A stretch of DNA of 64,000 nucleotides, from assembly GCF_000290615.1 (NCBI RefSeq), contig NZ_ALAS01000206.1, positions 26,671 to 90,670 on the forward strand. The letters are read 5' to 3'. Under the pieces are notes generated by a model, which was not told the DNA's origin, made no database searches, and worked only from the letters and a program-made list of their open reading frames with translations. This document shows positions 35,197 to 44,878 of the stretch, in pieces (positions within the stretch are counted from its first letter, which is position 1; each line of letters begins with the position of its first letter). This stretch comes from Heyndrickxia coagulans DSM 1 = ATCC 7050 (GTDB taxonomy: Bacteria > Bacillota > Bacilli > Bacillales > Bacillaceae_C). Both the position numbers and the translations under genes were made by a program.

Positions 35197-35804
35197 GCCT
35201 GTACCTCCCAACTGCTTTCCTGCAAAAATGTTTTTAACAGTGCCATGCCGGTTTTGCCGCTTTTTTCGGGATGAAACTGCATTCCGTACACATGCCCGTT
35301 TTTGACAATGGCCGGAATTTCCGCCCCGTAATCGGTTGAAGCCACAATATAAGACGCCTTTGTTTTCGCCTGGTAGGAGTGGACGAAATACACATACTGA
35401 TGCTGAAACGGCGCAAAAGCCGGAAAACCCGGTTTCACATCGAGCGTATTCCAGCCGATATGCGGTAAAATTTCATTTGCCGGAATCCGTTCCACCGTCC
35501 CCGGGATCAAGCCGAGCCCTTCGGAAACGCCATTTTCAAATCCCGTTTCAAATAACAGCTGCATCCCGAGACAAATGCCGAGAAACGGCTTTTTCTTCCC
35601 AAGCTCCGTCAAAACCGGCCGCAACCCGCGCTTTTCAATCTCGTCCACTGCTGCTTTAAATGCGCCGACGCCGGGCAGGATGATGTGGGTGGCGGCGCCG
35701 AGTTTTTCCGGGTCGTCCGTTACGGCAACCTTAAGCCCAAGCGTGCGGAAAGCGTTCGAGGCGCTTGCAATATTGCCCATGCCGTAGTCGACAATTGCGA
35801 TCAT
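35193..35804 (-). CDS. hisH: Imidazole glycerol phosphate synthase glutaminase subunit
   Basis: A 203-residue class-I glutamine amidotransferase feeding ammonia to HisF. The nucleophile Cys is in FLGICLGMQ, the oxyanion strand is ILPGVGAF, and the His-Glu pair lies in MQFHPEKSG. It overlaps hisB by four bases upstream and hisA by four downstream. Confidence 0.95.
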   Translation of the reverse strand: MIAIVDYGMGNIASASNAFRTLGLKVAVTDDPEKLGAATHIILPGVGAFKAAVDEIEKRGLRPVLTELGKKKPFLGICLGMQLLFETGFENGVSEGLGLIPGTVERIPANEILPHIGWNTLDVKPGFPAFAPFQHQYVYFVHSYQAKTKASYIVASTDYGAEIPAIVKNGHVYGMQFHPEKSGKTGMALLKTFLQESSWEVQA

Positions 35805-36397
35805 TCTATCAGCCCCTTTGTCGAATTGACGCCTTTGATTTCCGGGTCAACTTCCACTGCCTGGTGAAACGCCCGCCCCAACGCCTTAAACAGCGACTCG
35901 ATTTTGTGATGGGTGTTGGCGCCGTACAGTACCCTGGCATGGAGGGTAACCGCCGCCTGGAATGCAAACGCCTGGAAAAATTCGCGCACAAGCTCTGTGT
36001 CAAAATTGCCGAGCTTCGGGTTTTCAAATTCCGCTTCAAAATGCAGGAAAGGGCGGCCGCTGATGTCGAGGGCGACAAAGCCGAGCGCTTCATCCATCGG
36101 GACATAGGCGGAGCCGTAACGGGTGATGCCTTTTTTATCGCCGAGCGCTTCACGCACCAGCTGGCCGAGCACAATCCCGGTGTCTTCGACGGTGTGGTGG
36201 CTGTCAATGTACAAATCGCCGCTCGCTTTTACAACAAGCCCGATGCGCCCGTGCCGCGCAAACAGTTCGAGCATGTGGTCAAAAAATCCGACGCCCGTAC
36301 TCACTTCAACTTCCGCCGGATCGTCCAGATTGACAGCAATTTCAATCAATGTTTCATTTGTTTTTCTGCTTTTTGCCGCTTTCCGCAACGCACTCAC
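35801..36397 (-). CDS. hisB: Imidazoleglycerol-phosphate dehydratase
   Basis: A 198-residue monofunctional dehydratase that binds two manganese ions. The metal ligands are visible in [23 protein letters not shown] and the C-terminal HHKIES motif. It lacks the phosphatase domain found in enterobacterial HisB. The start is GTG, overlapping the hisD stop codon by four bases. Confidence 0.95.
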   Translation of the reverse strand: MSALRKAAKSRKTNETLIEIAVNLDDPAEVEVSTGVGFFDHMLELFARHGRIGLVVKASGDLYIDSHHTVEDTGIVLGQLVREALGDKKGITRYGSAYVPMDEALGFVALDISGRPFLHFEAEFENPKLGNFDTELVREFFQAFAFQAAVTLHARVLYGANTHHKIESLFKALGRAFHQAVEVDPEIKGVNSTKGLIE

Positions 36398-37677
36398 CCT
36401 TTCACCCGTTTTTGGACCGCCCGCGCATGCCCTTCGAGCCGCTCTTGTGCAGCAATTGCCATCACATCCGGCGCCGCTTGCTGTAAAGCTTTTTCACCAT
36501 AATACAAATAGGTGATTTTTTTATAAAAATCATCAACAGACAAACCGGAAGAAAACCGCGCCGTTCCCGATGTCGGCAGGACGTGGTTCGGGCCGCCGTA
36601 ATAATCGCCGATGGCTTCCGGCGTGTTTTCGCCGAGAAAAACGGAGCCGGCATTTTTCACTTTCGACAGCTGCAAGAGCGGGTTTTCCACCTGGATTTCC
36701 AAGTGTTCCGGGGCAAGCCGGTTTGAAAGCGCAAAAGCTTCGTCTATCGATGCAACAAGCACGGCTGCGCTTTGCATCTTGATGGACACTTCCGCGATGC
36801 CGCGACGCGGAAGGACAACAAGCTGTTTTTCAAGTTCCGCTTTTGTTTCATTTATCAGTTTCTGCGACGTCGTGAGGAGAAACGTTCTTGCGCGTTCGTC
36901 GTGTTCGGCCTGGGCGATCAGATCGGCCGCTATATATGCCGGGTTGGCATTTTCATCGGCAATGATGGCGACTTCCGACGGGCCTGCGATCAGATCGATG
37001 CCGGCCGTGCCGTATACAAGCGATTTGGCGGCGGCGACATATGCGTTCCCAGGGCCGGCAATTTTATCGACTGCAGGAATCGTTTCCGTGCCGTATGCAA
37101 GCGCCCCGATCGCCTGGATGCCGCCAAGTTTGTAAATGGTGCCGACACCGGCAATATCGGCCGCTACGGACAAAACAGGGGCAATTTTCGTGCCGTTTCT
37201 GGCCGGTGTCGCCATGACCACTTCTTCTACGCCGGCAAGGACAGCGGGGATCGCGTTCATAAGGACGGATGACGGATAGCAGGCGGTCCCGCCCGGCACA
37301 TAAATCCCGGCTTTTTCCACCGGCCGGAACAGCTGGCCTGAAATGATATTTTCATTCATTTCCATGATCCGGGAGTTTTGCAGCTGTTTCGCGTGGAAAC
37401 GGCGGATATTTTCCGCTGCTTTTTGCAAGGCGGAAATCACATCCTGCGGAACTTCGCGCCATGCCTGTATGCGTTCTTCCGGAGAAACTTCCCACGGTTC
37501 CGGCACTTCCCCGTCAAATTGGGCGGCATATTTTTTCACGGCGGCATCCCCGTTTAAGCGGATGTCTTCCAGCACTTCCTTCGCGGTGCGGAGCACGTCT
37601 TCATCGTGCGTGCCGCTCTTGTTTTTCGATTGCAGAAACGTTTCGGCAAATGCTTTTTTTGTGTATTCCCGTATCAT
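36394..37677 (-). CDS. hisD: Histidinol dehydrogenase
   Basis: A 427-residue zinc enzyme oxidising L-histidinol to L-histidine with two NAD+. The signature [19 protein letters not shown], the zinc ligands in QAEHDERA and the C-terminal GHARAV are present. The start is ATG after AGAAGGGG. It overlaps hisG upstream by four bases. Confidence 0.95.
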   Translation of the reverse strand: MIREYTKKAFAETFLQSKNKSGTHDEDVLRTAKEVLEDIRLNGDAAVKKYAAQFDGEVPEPWEVSPEERIQAWREVPQDVISALQKAAENIRRFHAKQLQNSRIMEMNENIISGQLFRPVEKAGIYVPGGTACYPSSVLMNAIPAVLAGVEEVVMATPARNGTKIAPVLSVAADIAGVGTIYKLGGIQAIGALAYGTETIPAVDKIAGPGNAYVAAAKSLVYGTAGIDLIAGPSEVAIIADENANPAYIAADLIAQAEHDERARTFLLTTSQKLINETKAELEKQLVVLPRRGIAEVSIKMQSAAVLVASIDEAFALSNRLAPEHLEIQVENPLLQLSKVKNAGSVFLGENTPEAIGDYYGGPNHVLPTSGTARFSSGLSVDDFYKKITYLYYGEKALQQAAPDVMAIAAQERLEGHARAVQKRVKG

Positions 37678-38294
37678 TTTGCGACCCCTTCTCCCTGTAG
37701 TTTTTCAATAAACGGCCGGATTGCCTGCTTTTTTATTTTTAACGTCGACCGGTTGGCGATCAGCCGCGCTGTGACCGGCCGGATCTCCTCTATGACGGCA
37801 AGCCCGTTTTCTCTCAATGTGTTACCCGTTTCCACGATGTCGACAATTGCATCAGCAAGGCCGACGATCGGCGCGAGTTCAACGGAGCCTTCGAGTTTCA
37901 CGATGTCTACCGATTCCCCTTTTTCGCGGAAAAATTGCTCTGTTACATTCGGGTATTTGGTGGCGATCCGGCATTTCCGGTGATGGCGGACAGCCTCCGG
38001 TTTACCTGCAAGGGCAAACCGGCATTTTCCGAATGGAAGCGGCATTAAGTCGAAAACATCGGGATGCGTTTCCGCCAAAATGTCCTCGCCGACAATGCCA
38101 AGATCGCAAATGCCGTACTCTACATATGTTGCAACATCAAAGCCTTTTACGAAAATGCAGGTGAATGCATCCGTTTCAACGAGGAGCTTTCTCCCTTTTT
38201 CAACGAGCGGTTCAACATGAAAGCCGCGCGACTTTAAATATTGCAAAAATTGTTTTTCCACTCTCCCTTTTGTAAGGGCAATGCTGATCGTCAA
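37674..38294 (-). CDS. hisG: ATP phosphoribosyltransferase, short form
   Basis: A 206-residue short-form HisG catalysing the first committed step of histidine synthesis. It lacks the C-terminal regulatory domain and therefore needs HisZ, whose gene is directly upstream. The PRPP-binding segment is VDIVETGNTLRENGL. I place the start at TTG 38294, 7 bases after GGGAGGCGG. It overlaps the hisZ stop (TTGA). The longer frame from 38312 reads through the ribosome-binding site and is rejected. Confidence 0.93.
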   Translation of the reverse strand: MTISIALTKGRVEKQFLQYLKSRGFHVEPLVEKGRKLLVETDAFTCIFVKGFDVATYVEYGICDLGIVGEDILAETHPDVFDLMPLPFGKCRFALAGKPEAVRHHRKCRIATKYPNVTEQFFREKGESVDIVKLEGSVELAPIVGLADAIVDIVETGNTLRENGLAVIEEIRPVTARLIANRSTLKIKKQAIRPFIEKLQGEGVAK

Positions 38295-39415
38295 ATTTCT
38301 TCCGCCTCCCAATGGCCGCCCACGTTTTTAAACTTGAGGACCTTACTGAATTCGCCTTCTGCAGGCGGCCCGAAACGGATATCCACGATTTTCCCGCCGT
38401 ATGCAGCCCGCAGCTTTTCTGCTTCCGCAAGCGTTTCTTCCCCGGCAATGATACAGATTTTTTCCGGCTTTTCTTCCTGAACCAGTTCCTCTGCCAGAAT
38501 ATCGGCGTCAAAAGCAATGCCGACAGCTGTTGTTTGGCGGTGGAACTGTTCGTACAGCATGTCGTACCGCCCGCCGGAAAAGCAGGAAGCGCCGGTTTGT
38601 TTTAAAAATCCCCGGAACAAAATGCCGGTATAATAGGGCAGATTTTTCACCCGGCCAAGGTCAATCATGATGTCTTCCATTCCGACAGCCATGCAAATTT
38701 TGCCAAGCTTTTCGATATGGGCAAGCATATTGAAAAGTGCCGGGTCCGTTTTCCATCTTTCCTGGAATGTCCGGATCATTTCGAACGGGCCGTACGCATC
38801 CACAAGCCCCGCCAGTTCCGCGGCCATCGCTGCATTGCCGCATAAACTTGCAATCTCGTATACTTCATCTTTCCGTTTATCGTGCATGGCCCCTCTTAAC
38901 CGGTCAACCTGGCCTTCTTCCAGGTTGAGGCGTGCGACCAGTTCCTCAAAAATGCCGGCATGGCCGAGCTCCACCATCACCCCGGTAACACCAAGCCTGT
39001 TAAAAAAGGCATGGGCAAAAAACAGGCATTCGCCTTCGCCTAAAAGTTCCGGCAGTCCCACCATTTCGATCCCGACCTGTCGGCTCTCAAGGCCGGGGGT
39101 ATCCATCCTGAACACCGAACCCTGGTAAGCCCATTTACACGCCCGGAACGGTTTTTGCGAAAGCGCCCTTGCGATGGATGTTGTCCAGTCCGGGCGCAAA
39201 ACTTCAATCTGGCCGCGGCCGTCAAACCATTTCAGCATATTTTGAAGCTTCATGCCGACCTTTTCATTTGTAAACGTATCCGCGTACTCAACAAGCGGTG
39301 TCGAGATTTCCATATAATTCCGCTCCTTTGCCGTGTGACGGAACATTTCAAACACGGTTGCGCGGTTTTTGACAATCGTGCCCATTTCATCCTGGCTGCC
39401 TTCCGGTAAAAACAT
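38291..39415 (-). CDS. hisZ: ATP phosphoribosyltransferase regulatory subunit HisZ
   Basis: A 374-residue histidyl-tRNA-synthetase paralogue that forms the hetero-octamer with HisG and confers histidine feedback. Class-II synthetase-like motifs are recognisable (LRPDWTTSIAR, YQGSVFRMD), but the anticodon-binding domain is missing. ATG 39415 is preferred (AGGA 10 bases upstream); GTG 39424 is too close. It is the first gene of the eight-gene his operon; a promoter lies 70 bases upstream. No T-box or peptide attenuator was seen in the roughly 60-base leader. Confidence 0.9.
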   Translation of the reverse strand: MFLPEGSQDEMGTIVKNRATVFEMFRHTAKERNYMEISTPLVEYADTFTNEKVGMKLQNMLKWFDGRGQIEVLRPDWTTSIARALSQKPFRACKWAYQGSVFRMDTPGLESRQVGIEMVGLPELLGEGECLFFAHAFFNRLGVTGVMVELGHAGIFEELVARLNLEEGQVDRLRGAMHDKRKDEVYEIASLCGNAAMAAELAGLVDAYGPFEMIRTFQERWKTDPALFNMLAHIEKLGKICMAVGMEDIMIDLGRVKNLPYYTGILFRGFLKQTGASCFSGGRYDMLYEQFHRQTTAVGIAFDADILAEELVQEEKPEKICIIAGEETLAEAEKLRAAYGGKIVDIRFGPPAEGEFSKVLKFKNVGGHWEAEEI

Positions 39416-39485
39416 CGGTTTCACATCCTGTACTTTCTCTTTATTATGTTATCACTCTAATACGCTAAAGGATTGGATTGCATTT

Positions 39486-39514
39486 AAGATACCATATTTC
39501 AGAAAAGCGGTCAA
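39486..39514 (-). promoter_or_regulatory. Sigma-A promoter of the his operon
   Basis: On the minus strand TTGACC (39509-39514) and TATCTT (39486-39491) are 17 bases apart. The TGA stop of the preceding gene lies inside the -35 box. Confidence 0.65.
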
Positions 39515-39858
39515 GGTGAAAATTTCTGGCGAGCCGGCTTGTCTTGGCCGATTTGGAAATAGAGCGGATAATGGGCGGCGCATCCGGGGTTAAAAGGCGC
39601 GCCGCAATGCGGGCAAGCGCTTGCCCCCATATATTCCCGGATGGCCATTTCATGCTTGCAGACGCCGCAAAGAACCGCTTTTGTATCCCATTCCCGTTTT
39701 TCCCACCGCTCGGCCGGGTGGGCTTCTTCTTCCTCATGGCATTTATAACACGGATAATACTTTCCGCAACATTTAAAGCGGATGGCTACGACATCCAACG
39801 GGGAAGCATAATGGATGCAGCGCGTCTCTTCATCTACAACCGGTCCGTACACTTTCAT
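39511..39858 (-). CDS. CHY zinc-finger protein
   Basis: A 115-residue cysteine/histidine-rich protein with the CHY zinc-finger pattern: RCIHYASPLD, CCGKYYPCYKCHEE, CGVCKHEM and CPHCGAPFNPGC. Eight or more Cys and several His should bind two or three zinc ions. Bacterial members are uncharacterised; the eukaryotic relatives are Hot13 and RCHY1. ATG 39858 follows AAGGAG; a longer frame to 39918 is rejected. It is probably transcribed separately from the his operon, whose promoter overlaps its stop. Confidence 0.85.
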   Translation of the reverse strand: MKVYGPVVDEETRCIHYASPLDVVAIRFKCCGKYYPCYKCHEEEEAHPAERWEKREWDTKAVLCGVCKHEMAIREYMGASACPHCGAPFNPGCAAHYPLYFQIGQDKPARQKFSP

Positions 39859-39967
39859 TGGAACCGCTCCTTTTGAAATCTTTTCTTTGTTTTTAACATA
39901 CAGGAATTTGGCTTTCACATCAATGAAACGGGCGCAAAAAAGCTGGCGGTCCCGAGCCGGAAAAGGG

Positions 39968-40915
39968 CTATTTAAATAATGACTTTTTCTTATTCCCTTT
40001 TAAAATATCGCCTGTCCATCCTTTCCGGTACAAATAAATATAAAGCAGGATGGTATTCACGACAATCAGGCCGAGCGCTGCAATATAGCCGTAGCGCCAG
40101 GAGAGTTCCGGCATGTTTTTAAAGTTCATGCCCCATAAGGCGCTCCAGGCGGAAATCGGGGTAAACAGCGTCGTTAAAACGGTCAAAGTTTTCATAATCG
40201 AATTTCCCCTGTGGCCTGAGACGACTTCTTCCACTTTGAGCAGTGTATCGATTTCCTGCTGGTAATCCTGCAAAAGCGCAAGGCATCTTTCGATTTTCAT
40301 CACCCTTTGCTGGACTTGCGGATATTCCAAAATATCAGTGCCAAATCCTTCCTGCATGCCGTATAAAATTTCTTTCACCGGGACCATCAAATTCCGGCAG
40401 ACGAGCAGTTCGTGGCGGCGTTCGTATATTTTATCGAGCGTGTCAATATCGTTTCTTTTCTGGATCTCCCAGATCAGTTCGTTTAATTTGATTTCAAATT
40501 CGTCTATTTTATCAAGGTAATTGTTTACGATCGCGCCGATGATAATAAAAAATGCCTCAATGGCATTGCGGGAATAGGCCATCTGCCCGATCACTTTTTC
40601 GATTTCCGTATTTTTCAGCTTGGAAAAATCAAGATCTACCGTCAACAGTGTCTGTTCGGTAATGTAAAAGTGAAACATATCATGTTCCTCACGGTTGATC
40701 GTGTGCTGGTCAAAAATAAGCGAACCTTCGACAAACGGCCGGTCATTTTGGTCCGTATCAATCGTTAAAGTGTTTGTATCATCATTTTTTATATTTTCAA
40801 TCCATGTTTTGCATTCCTCGTTTTCATCAATAATCCGTGCAATTTCTTTCTCGCCTACACTTTCCAGCTGATACCATTTCCAGTTGTTTTCCTTGTTTTT
40901 ATACAGATGTAACAA
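39968..40915 (-). CDS. CorA-family divalent cation channel
   Basis: A 315-residue CorA-type magnesium (or cobalt/nickel) channel. It has a long acidic N-terminal cytoplasmic domain and a long helix with coiled-coil character (about 120-245). Two C-terminal membrane helices are separated by the selectivity motif GMNFKNMPEL. The TM1 region LTTLFTPISAWSALWGMNF is close to the consensus. The start is TTG after AAAGGGGG. It ends with the basic KGNKKKS tail expected of the family. Monocistronic. Confidence 0.88.
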   Translation of the reverse strand: MLHLYKNKENNWKWYQLESVGEKEIARIIDENEECKTWIENIKNDDTNTLTIDTDQNDRPFVEGSLIFDQHTINREEHDMFHFYITEQTLLTVDLDFSKLKNTEIEKVIGQMAYSRNAIEAFFIIIGAIVNNYLDKIDEFEIKLNELIWEIQKRNDIDTLDKIYERRHELLVCRNLMVPVKEILYGMQEGFGTDILEYPQVQQRVMKIERCLALLQDYQQEIDTLLKVEEVVSGHRGNSIMKTLTVLTTLFTPISAWSALWGMNFKNMPELSWRYGYIAALGLIVVNTILLYIYLYRKGWTGDILKGNKKKSLFK

Positions 40916-41131
40916 ACGTCTTCCCCCTTTCTCTTCCCTTCCTTATTCCCACTTGATTCCCACTTGCCTGCTAGACCAAACGTTTCTCTTACTTTGCCGG
41001 CTTCTTTCCGGCCGCCCCGCCTTGCTCTGTATTCGGGCCTGTAGAAGACAGAGCAGAAAGAAACATCCGGGACTTGTACATAAACCGGCCTGCTTTATCA
41101 AACAGTATGTAAGGTAAAGGAGGGAACCGGG

Positions 41132-42493
41132 ATGGGTAACCAGAAGCAACCATCTAAAGCGACAAAAAACGGCAGCCTGGCGTGGTGGCAGCTTTCGCTT
41201 GTGGGTGTCGGCTGTACGATCGGAACCGGATATTTTCTCGGATCAGGTATCGGGATCAAAACGACCGGCCCTTCCATCGTATTGTCATTCCTGATTGCAG
41301 CCGCCGGTACATACATTGTTTTCCGCGCGCTTGCAAAAATGACGGCACGCGACCCGCACGAAGGCTCGTTTTGCTATTATGCAAAAAAAGCTTACGGCAA
41401 CTGGGCAGGTTTCAGTTGCGGCTGGAATTACTGGTGTTCGAATGTGCTCATTATGGGGAGCCAGCTGACTGCATTGTCTATTTTAACAAAATTCTGGTTT
41501 CATACGGTGCCGTTATGGATACTGGCCGCCATTTACGCAGCCCTTTCCATTGCCGTTGTTCTGCTTGGCACAAAAGGTTTTGATAAGGTGGAAAACATTC
41601 TCGCTGTCATCAAAACGGCCGCCATCATCATGTTTATTGTGCTTGCCTTTTGTGCCCTTTTTGGCTGGATTGACGGCGGCAAGGGAACGGGCGGGCGCCT
41701 CCCTGATGGTCTCCACGGCTATTTTCCCCATGGCATTGCGGGATTTTGGGCTTCGCTCATTTATGCGTTTTATGCGTTTGGCGGCATTGAAGTGATCGGG
41801 TTGATGGCGATGCAATTGAAAAACAAAGAAGATGCCCCGAAAGCCGGATCAATTATGCTGGCCGTTTTAACGATGTTTTACATCGTCTCGCTCGGTCTTG
41901 CCGTCACAATGGAACACTACACGGCTTTTAATGATAAAGAAAGCCCGTTTGTCAAGGCAATGGCGGACTATCATCTCGCTTTTTTCCCCCACATCTTTAA
42001 CGGCGCCATTATCATTGCCGGTTTTTCGACGATGACGGCTGCGCTGTTCGGGGTCACCAATTTGCTCGTAACCTTGTCGAATGACGGGGATGCGCCAAAA
42101 TGGTTCGGAAAAAAAATGAAAAAATGGAAAAACCTCCCGCTTCCTTCGCTCGGGCTTGCGGCTTGCGGCCTCGTTCTTTCCATTATTACGGCCCTTTTGC
42201 TGCCGGGGAAAATTTATGAATACATTACAACAGCAGCCGGGATTTTGCTGCTGATGAACTGGCTGTTTATTATCCTTTCGGCTTTCCGCGTCTTAAAACT
42301 AAACGGAGGCGGAAAAATCACGGCCGCAGCCGGCATCTTTTTCCTGCTGCTTGCGATCAGCGGGACACTGGCGGAAACAGAAATCCGCCCCGGGTTTTAT
42401 GCCAGTTTTATCGTCATGGTGATCATTATTGCCATTGCCGTTTTCATGAGCCGGAAGAAAAAACAGGCTCCGCACAAACCGGCCCTTGAATAA
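41132..42493 (+). CDS. Amino-acid permease (APC superfamily)
   Basis: A 453-residue transporter with twelve membrane segments. WWQLSLVGVGCTIGTGYFLGSG is the APC TM1 unwound substrate-binding motif. FYAFGGIEVIGL is the TM6 counterpart. The family is closest to the spermidine/amino-acid (YdgF-like) permeases as I remember them; the substrate is unknown. It differs clearly from the permease at 11.7-13.1 kb. Strong ribosome-binding site (AAAGGAGG). Its stop codon abuts that of the convergent topoisomerase gene, and both sit in the loop of one terminator hairpin. Confidence 0.82.
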   Translation: MGNQKQPSKATKNGSLAWWQLSLVGVGCTIGTGYFLGSGIGIKTTGPSIVLSFLIAAAGTYIVFRALAKMTARDPHEGSFCYYAKKAYGNWAGFSCGWNYWCSNVLIMGSQLTALSILTKFWFHTVPLWILAAIYAALSIAVVLLGTKGFDKVENILAVIKTAAIIMFIVLAFCALFGWIDGGKGTGGRLPDGLHGYFPHGIAGFWASLIYAFYAFGGIEVIGLMAMQLKNKEDAPKAGSIMLAVLTMFYIVSLGLAVTMEHYTAFNDKESPFVKAMADYHLAFFPHIFNGAIIIAGFSTMTAALFGVTNLLVTLSNDGDAPKWFGKKMKKWKNLPLPSLGLAACGLVLSIITALLLPGKIYEYITTAAGILLLMNWLFIILSAFRVLKLNGGGKITAAAGIFFLLLAISGTLAETEIRPGFYASFIVMVIIIAIAVFMSRKKKQAPHKPALE

Positions 42494-42509
42494 TCAGCGG
42501 CCGGTTTGT
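42474..42509. terminator. Bidirectional hairpin spanning two stop codons
   Basis: ACAAACCGGCC (42474-42484) pairs perfectly with GGCCGGTTTGT (42499-42509). The 14-base loop holds the stop codons of both convergent genes. T-runs are short. Confidence 0.7.
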
Positions 42510-44659
42510 TGCTTTGCAAAAATAAACCGGAGTTTCCCGTCCTCCCATTTCAATTTTGCATCGAAGGTTTTGCCATTTTTCCGGAATCCCCTGATCATGC
42601 TTGTTTCTTCGCCGGCCAGCAGTTTCCTTGCATTGGCTAGGCTGATTTTTTTGCCAAGGATCGATTTTGACAGCGTAAAGGCGCAGCCCGATTTCCGGTA
42701 GGCGCTGCAGCCGTAAAAATTGCCTTTGTCAACAATGTCGCCGCCGCATGTCGGGCATTTGCCCGCTTTTTTCCCGATTGTATATTTTGATCCCGGCCTT
42801 TTGATGCCATCCGTTTTTAAGCCAGAAAAATCCCATTCGGCCGCTGCCTGAACAGCATCTTGCACAATTTTTTCGGACAGCTTTTTCGTCTGTTCCATAA
42901 AAGCGGCTGCTTCGGCCGCCCCTTTCCCGATTTCGCGGAGCCGTTTTTCCCATTTTGCGGTCATTTCCGGAGAGGCCAGAATTTTGCCGCCGATGGCACG
43001 GATGAGCACTTTCGCCTTATCGGTGGCATATACCTGGTTCTTTTTCACCTCAATATACTTCCGATCTTTTAAAATGGTAATGACGCCGGCCCTTGTTGCT
43101 TCCGTGCCGAGCCCTTCCACTTCCGCCATGACTTTTTCCAGTTCCCCGTCCTCAATATATTTTCCGGCCGTTTTCATCAGCGTGATGAGCTGGCCTTCCG
43201 TATACCGTTTCGGCGGCTGCGTTTTGCCTTCTTTTACGTTTGCATCTTTTACAATCCCTTTTTCCCCCTGCTTTACATCCGGCAAAACGCCGCCTTTTTC
43301 CTTCTCTTTTGAAAAAATGACTTTGCGCCAGCCTTCCGCTTCCATTTGCGTACCCTTGGAAAGAAAGACTGCACGGCTGTCCACGACCGTTTTCACCGTC
43401 GTGTAATGAAAAACGGCATTGCCGTAATGGGCGGCAATGAGGCGGCGGACGATCATATCATAAATTTTTTTCTCGCCGTCCGGAAGACTGCCTGGCGCCG
43501 CCACCTGTTCGGTCGGGATAATCGCGTAGTGGTCGGAAACCTTTTTCTCATTCACATAACGCTTATTTTGAAGGATGGAGCGCTTTGGAAGCGGGAAATA
43601 CGGAGCATATTCCGGGAAGGCAGATAATTTTTCCAAAATACCGGGAAAAGTTTCGGCTTCCCCTTTTGTCACATACTGGGAATCAGAACGGGGATAGGAA
43701 ACGATCCCTTTTTGGTAGAGGGATTGGACAAGATCAAGCGTTTTTTTCGGCGGAAATTGAAAAGCCCGGTTCGCGGTTGCCTGCAAAGATGATAAGTTAA
43801 ACAACAGCGGGGGCTGGAATTCCTTTTTTTCTTTTTTTAATGCTGCAACTTCTGCCGGTTTTTGCCGGCAAAATGCGGCAATCCGCGCTGCCATGGCCGG
43901 GTCATTCAAACGCGATTCGCCATCTTTCACCCATTTGCCTTCGTATTGTTTGTCATCAAATTGAAACATTGCGGTGACTTCCCAAAACGGTTCGGGTTTG
44001 AAATGTTCAATTTCCAGCTCCCTTTTTACAATTAAAGCGAGCGTAGGCGTCTGGACGCGGCCGACGGAAAAGACATCACGCATGCCTTTTTGCCTTAAAA
44101 GCAGGCTGTAGACACGGGAGGCATTCATGCCGACCAGCCAGTCTGCACAGGCGCGGGCATATGCTTCGTCATATAATGGGCGGGTGTCTTCATCATGTAA
44201 TAAATGGCGGAACCCTTCCCGGATCGACTGAGGGGTTAAAGACGAGATCCACAAGCGCCGTAGCGGTTTTTTGGCGCCGCACAAATGAAGGATGTTGCGG
44301 ATGATCAGTTCTCCTTCGCGGCCGGCATCGCCTGCATGGATAATATTGGTCACGCGTGCGTCTTTCACCAGTTTTTTGACGATTTGAAATTGCTTGTATT
44401 TCGGCTTTGTCACTTCATATTTGAATTTTTTCGGGAGAATCGGCAGCGTTTCCAGTTTCCACTGCTTCCAGGCGGGATTGTAATGTTCCGGCGGGACGAG
44501 CTGGGTTAAATGGCCGATCGCCCACGTGCAGAAAGCGCCTTCCGGGAAGATCTCATTCGGCCGGATTTCAATATACCCCTCCCGTTTCACATGCGGAAAA
44601 ACCGAGCAAAGGGTGCGCCCCTGGTCAGGCTTTTCGGCGATGATCAATGGAAAAGACAA
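42494..44659 (-). CDS. DNA topoisomerase III-like type IA topoisomerase (first copy)
   Basis: A 721-residue type IA topoisomerase. The TOPRIM domain has LIIAEKP and GDAGREGELI, and the active-site Tyr lies in SYPRSDSQY (about residue 310). SVGRVQTPTLAL and GLGTEATRAGVI are conserved. A four-Cys zinc motif (CPTCGGDIVDKGNFYGCSAY) and a short C-terminal repeat follow. It relaxes negative supercoils or decatenates single-stranded regions. It is diverged from the second topB in this window (51.6 kb), with extra insertions. TTG 44659 is 8 bases after GGAG; the GTG 44668 adjoins the ribosome-binding site. Confidence 0.88.
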   Translation of the reverse strand: MSFPLIIAEKPDQGRTLCSVFPHVKREGYIEIRPNEIFPEGAFCTWAIGHLTQLVPPEHYNPAWKQWKLETLPILPKKFKYEVTKPKYKQFQIVKKLVKDARVTNIIHAGDAGREGELIIRNILHLCGAKKPLRRLWISSLTPQSIREGFRHLLHDEDTRPLYDEAYARACADWLVGMNASRVYSLLLRQKGMRDVFSVGRVQTPTLALIVKRELEIEHFKPEPFWEVTAMFQFDDKQYEGKWVKDGESRLNDPAMAARIAAFCRQKPAEVAALKKEKKEFQPPLLFNLSSLQATANRAFQFPPKKTLDLVQSLYQKGIVSYPRSDSQYVTKGEAETFPGILEKLSAFPEYAPYFPLPKRSILQNKRYVNEKKVSDHYAIIPTEQVAAPGSLPDGEKKIYDMIVRRLIAAHYGNAVFHYTTVKTVVDSRAVFLSKGTQMEAEGWRKVIFSKEKEKGGVLPDVKQGEKGIVKDANVKEGKTQPPKRYTEGQLITLMKTAGKYIEDGELEKVMAEVEGLGTEATRAGVITILKDRKYIEVKKNQVYATDKAKVLIRAIGGKILASPEMTAKWEKRLREIGKGAAEAAAFMEQTKKLSEKIVQDAVQAAAEWDFSGLKTDGIKRPGSKYTIGKKAGKCPTCGGDIVDKGNFYGCSAYRKSGCAFTLSKSILGKKISLANARKLLAGEETSMIRGFRKNGKTFDAKLKWEDGKLRFIFAKQQTGR

Positions 44660-44728
44660 ACGGATCACTCCTTTCTTTTTCTAGCTCTACTTTACAATGT
44701 TTTTCACACGCTGCCAAGAAAAAATAAA

Positions 44729-44775
44729 CGCCCGGCCGGGTAAATCCTTTTCCTCTGGATTTACGCGGCCGGGCG
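44729..44775 (-). terminator. Very strong terminator of the LysM-3D gene
   Basis: A 19-bp stem (44729-44747 with 44757-44775, one mismatch) and 9-base loop, followed on the minus strand by a T-rich tail. Confidence 0.9.
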
Positions 44776-44878
44776 GTGTTTCAAAATGCGGTACTTCCCC
44801 CATCGTTCACGTCACTTCCTGAATGTTTTCTGTTTTGCCGTACCGGGTGCAAGTAACGGATCTCCATCCGTACGCCTG

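Noticed and set aside
39416..39490. T-box or peptide attenuator for the his operon
   Set aside because: The leader is only about 60 bases, with no T-box sequence, His-codon run or terminator.
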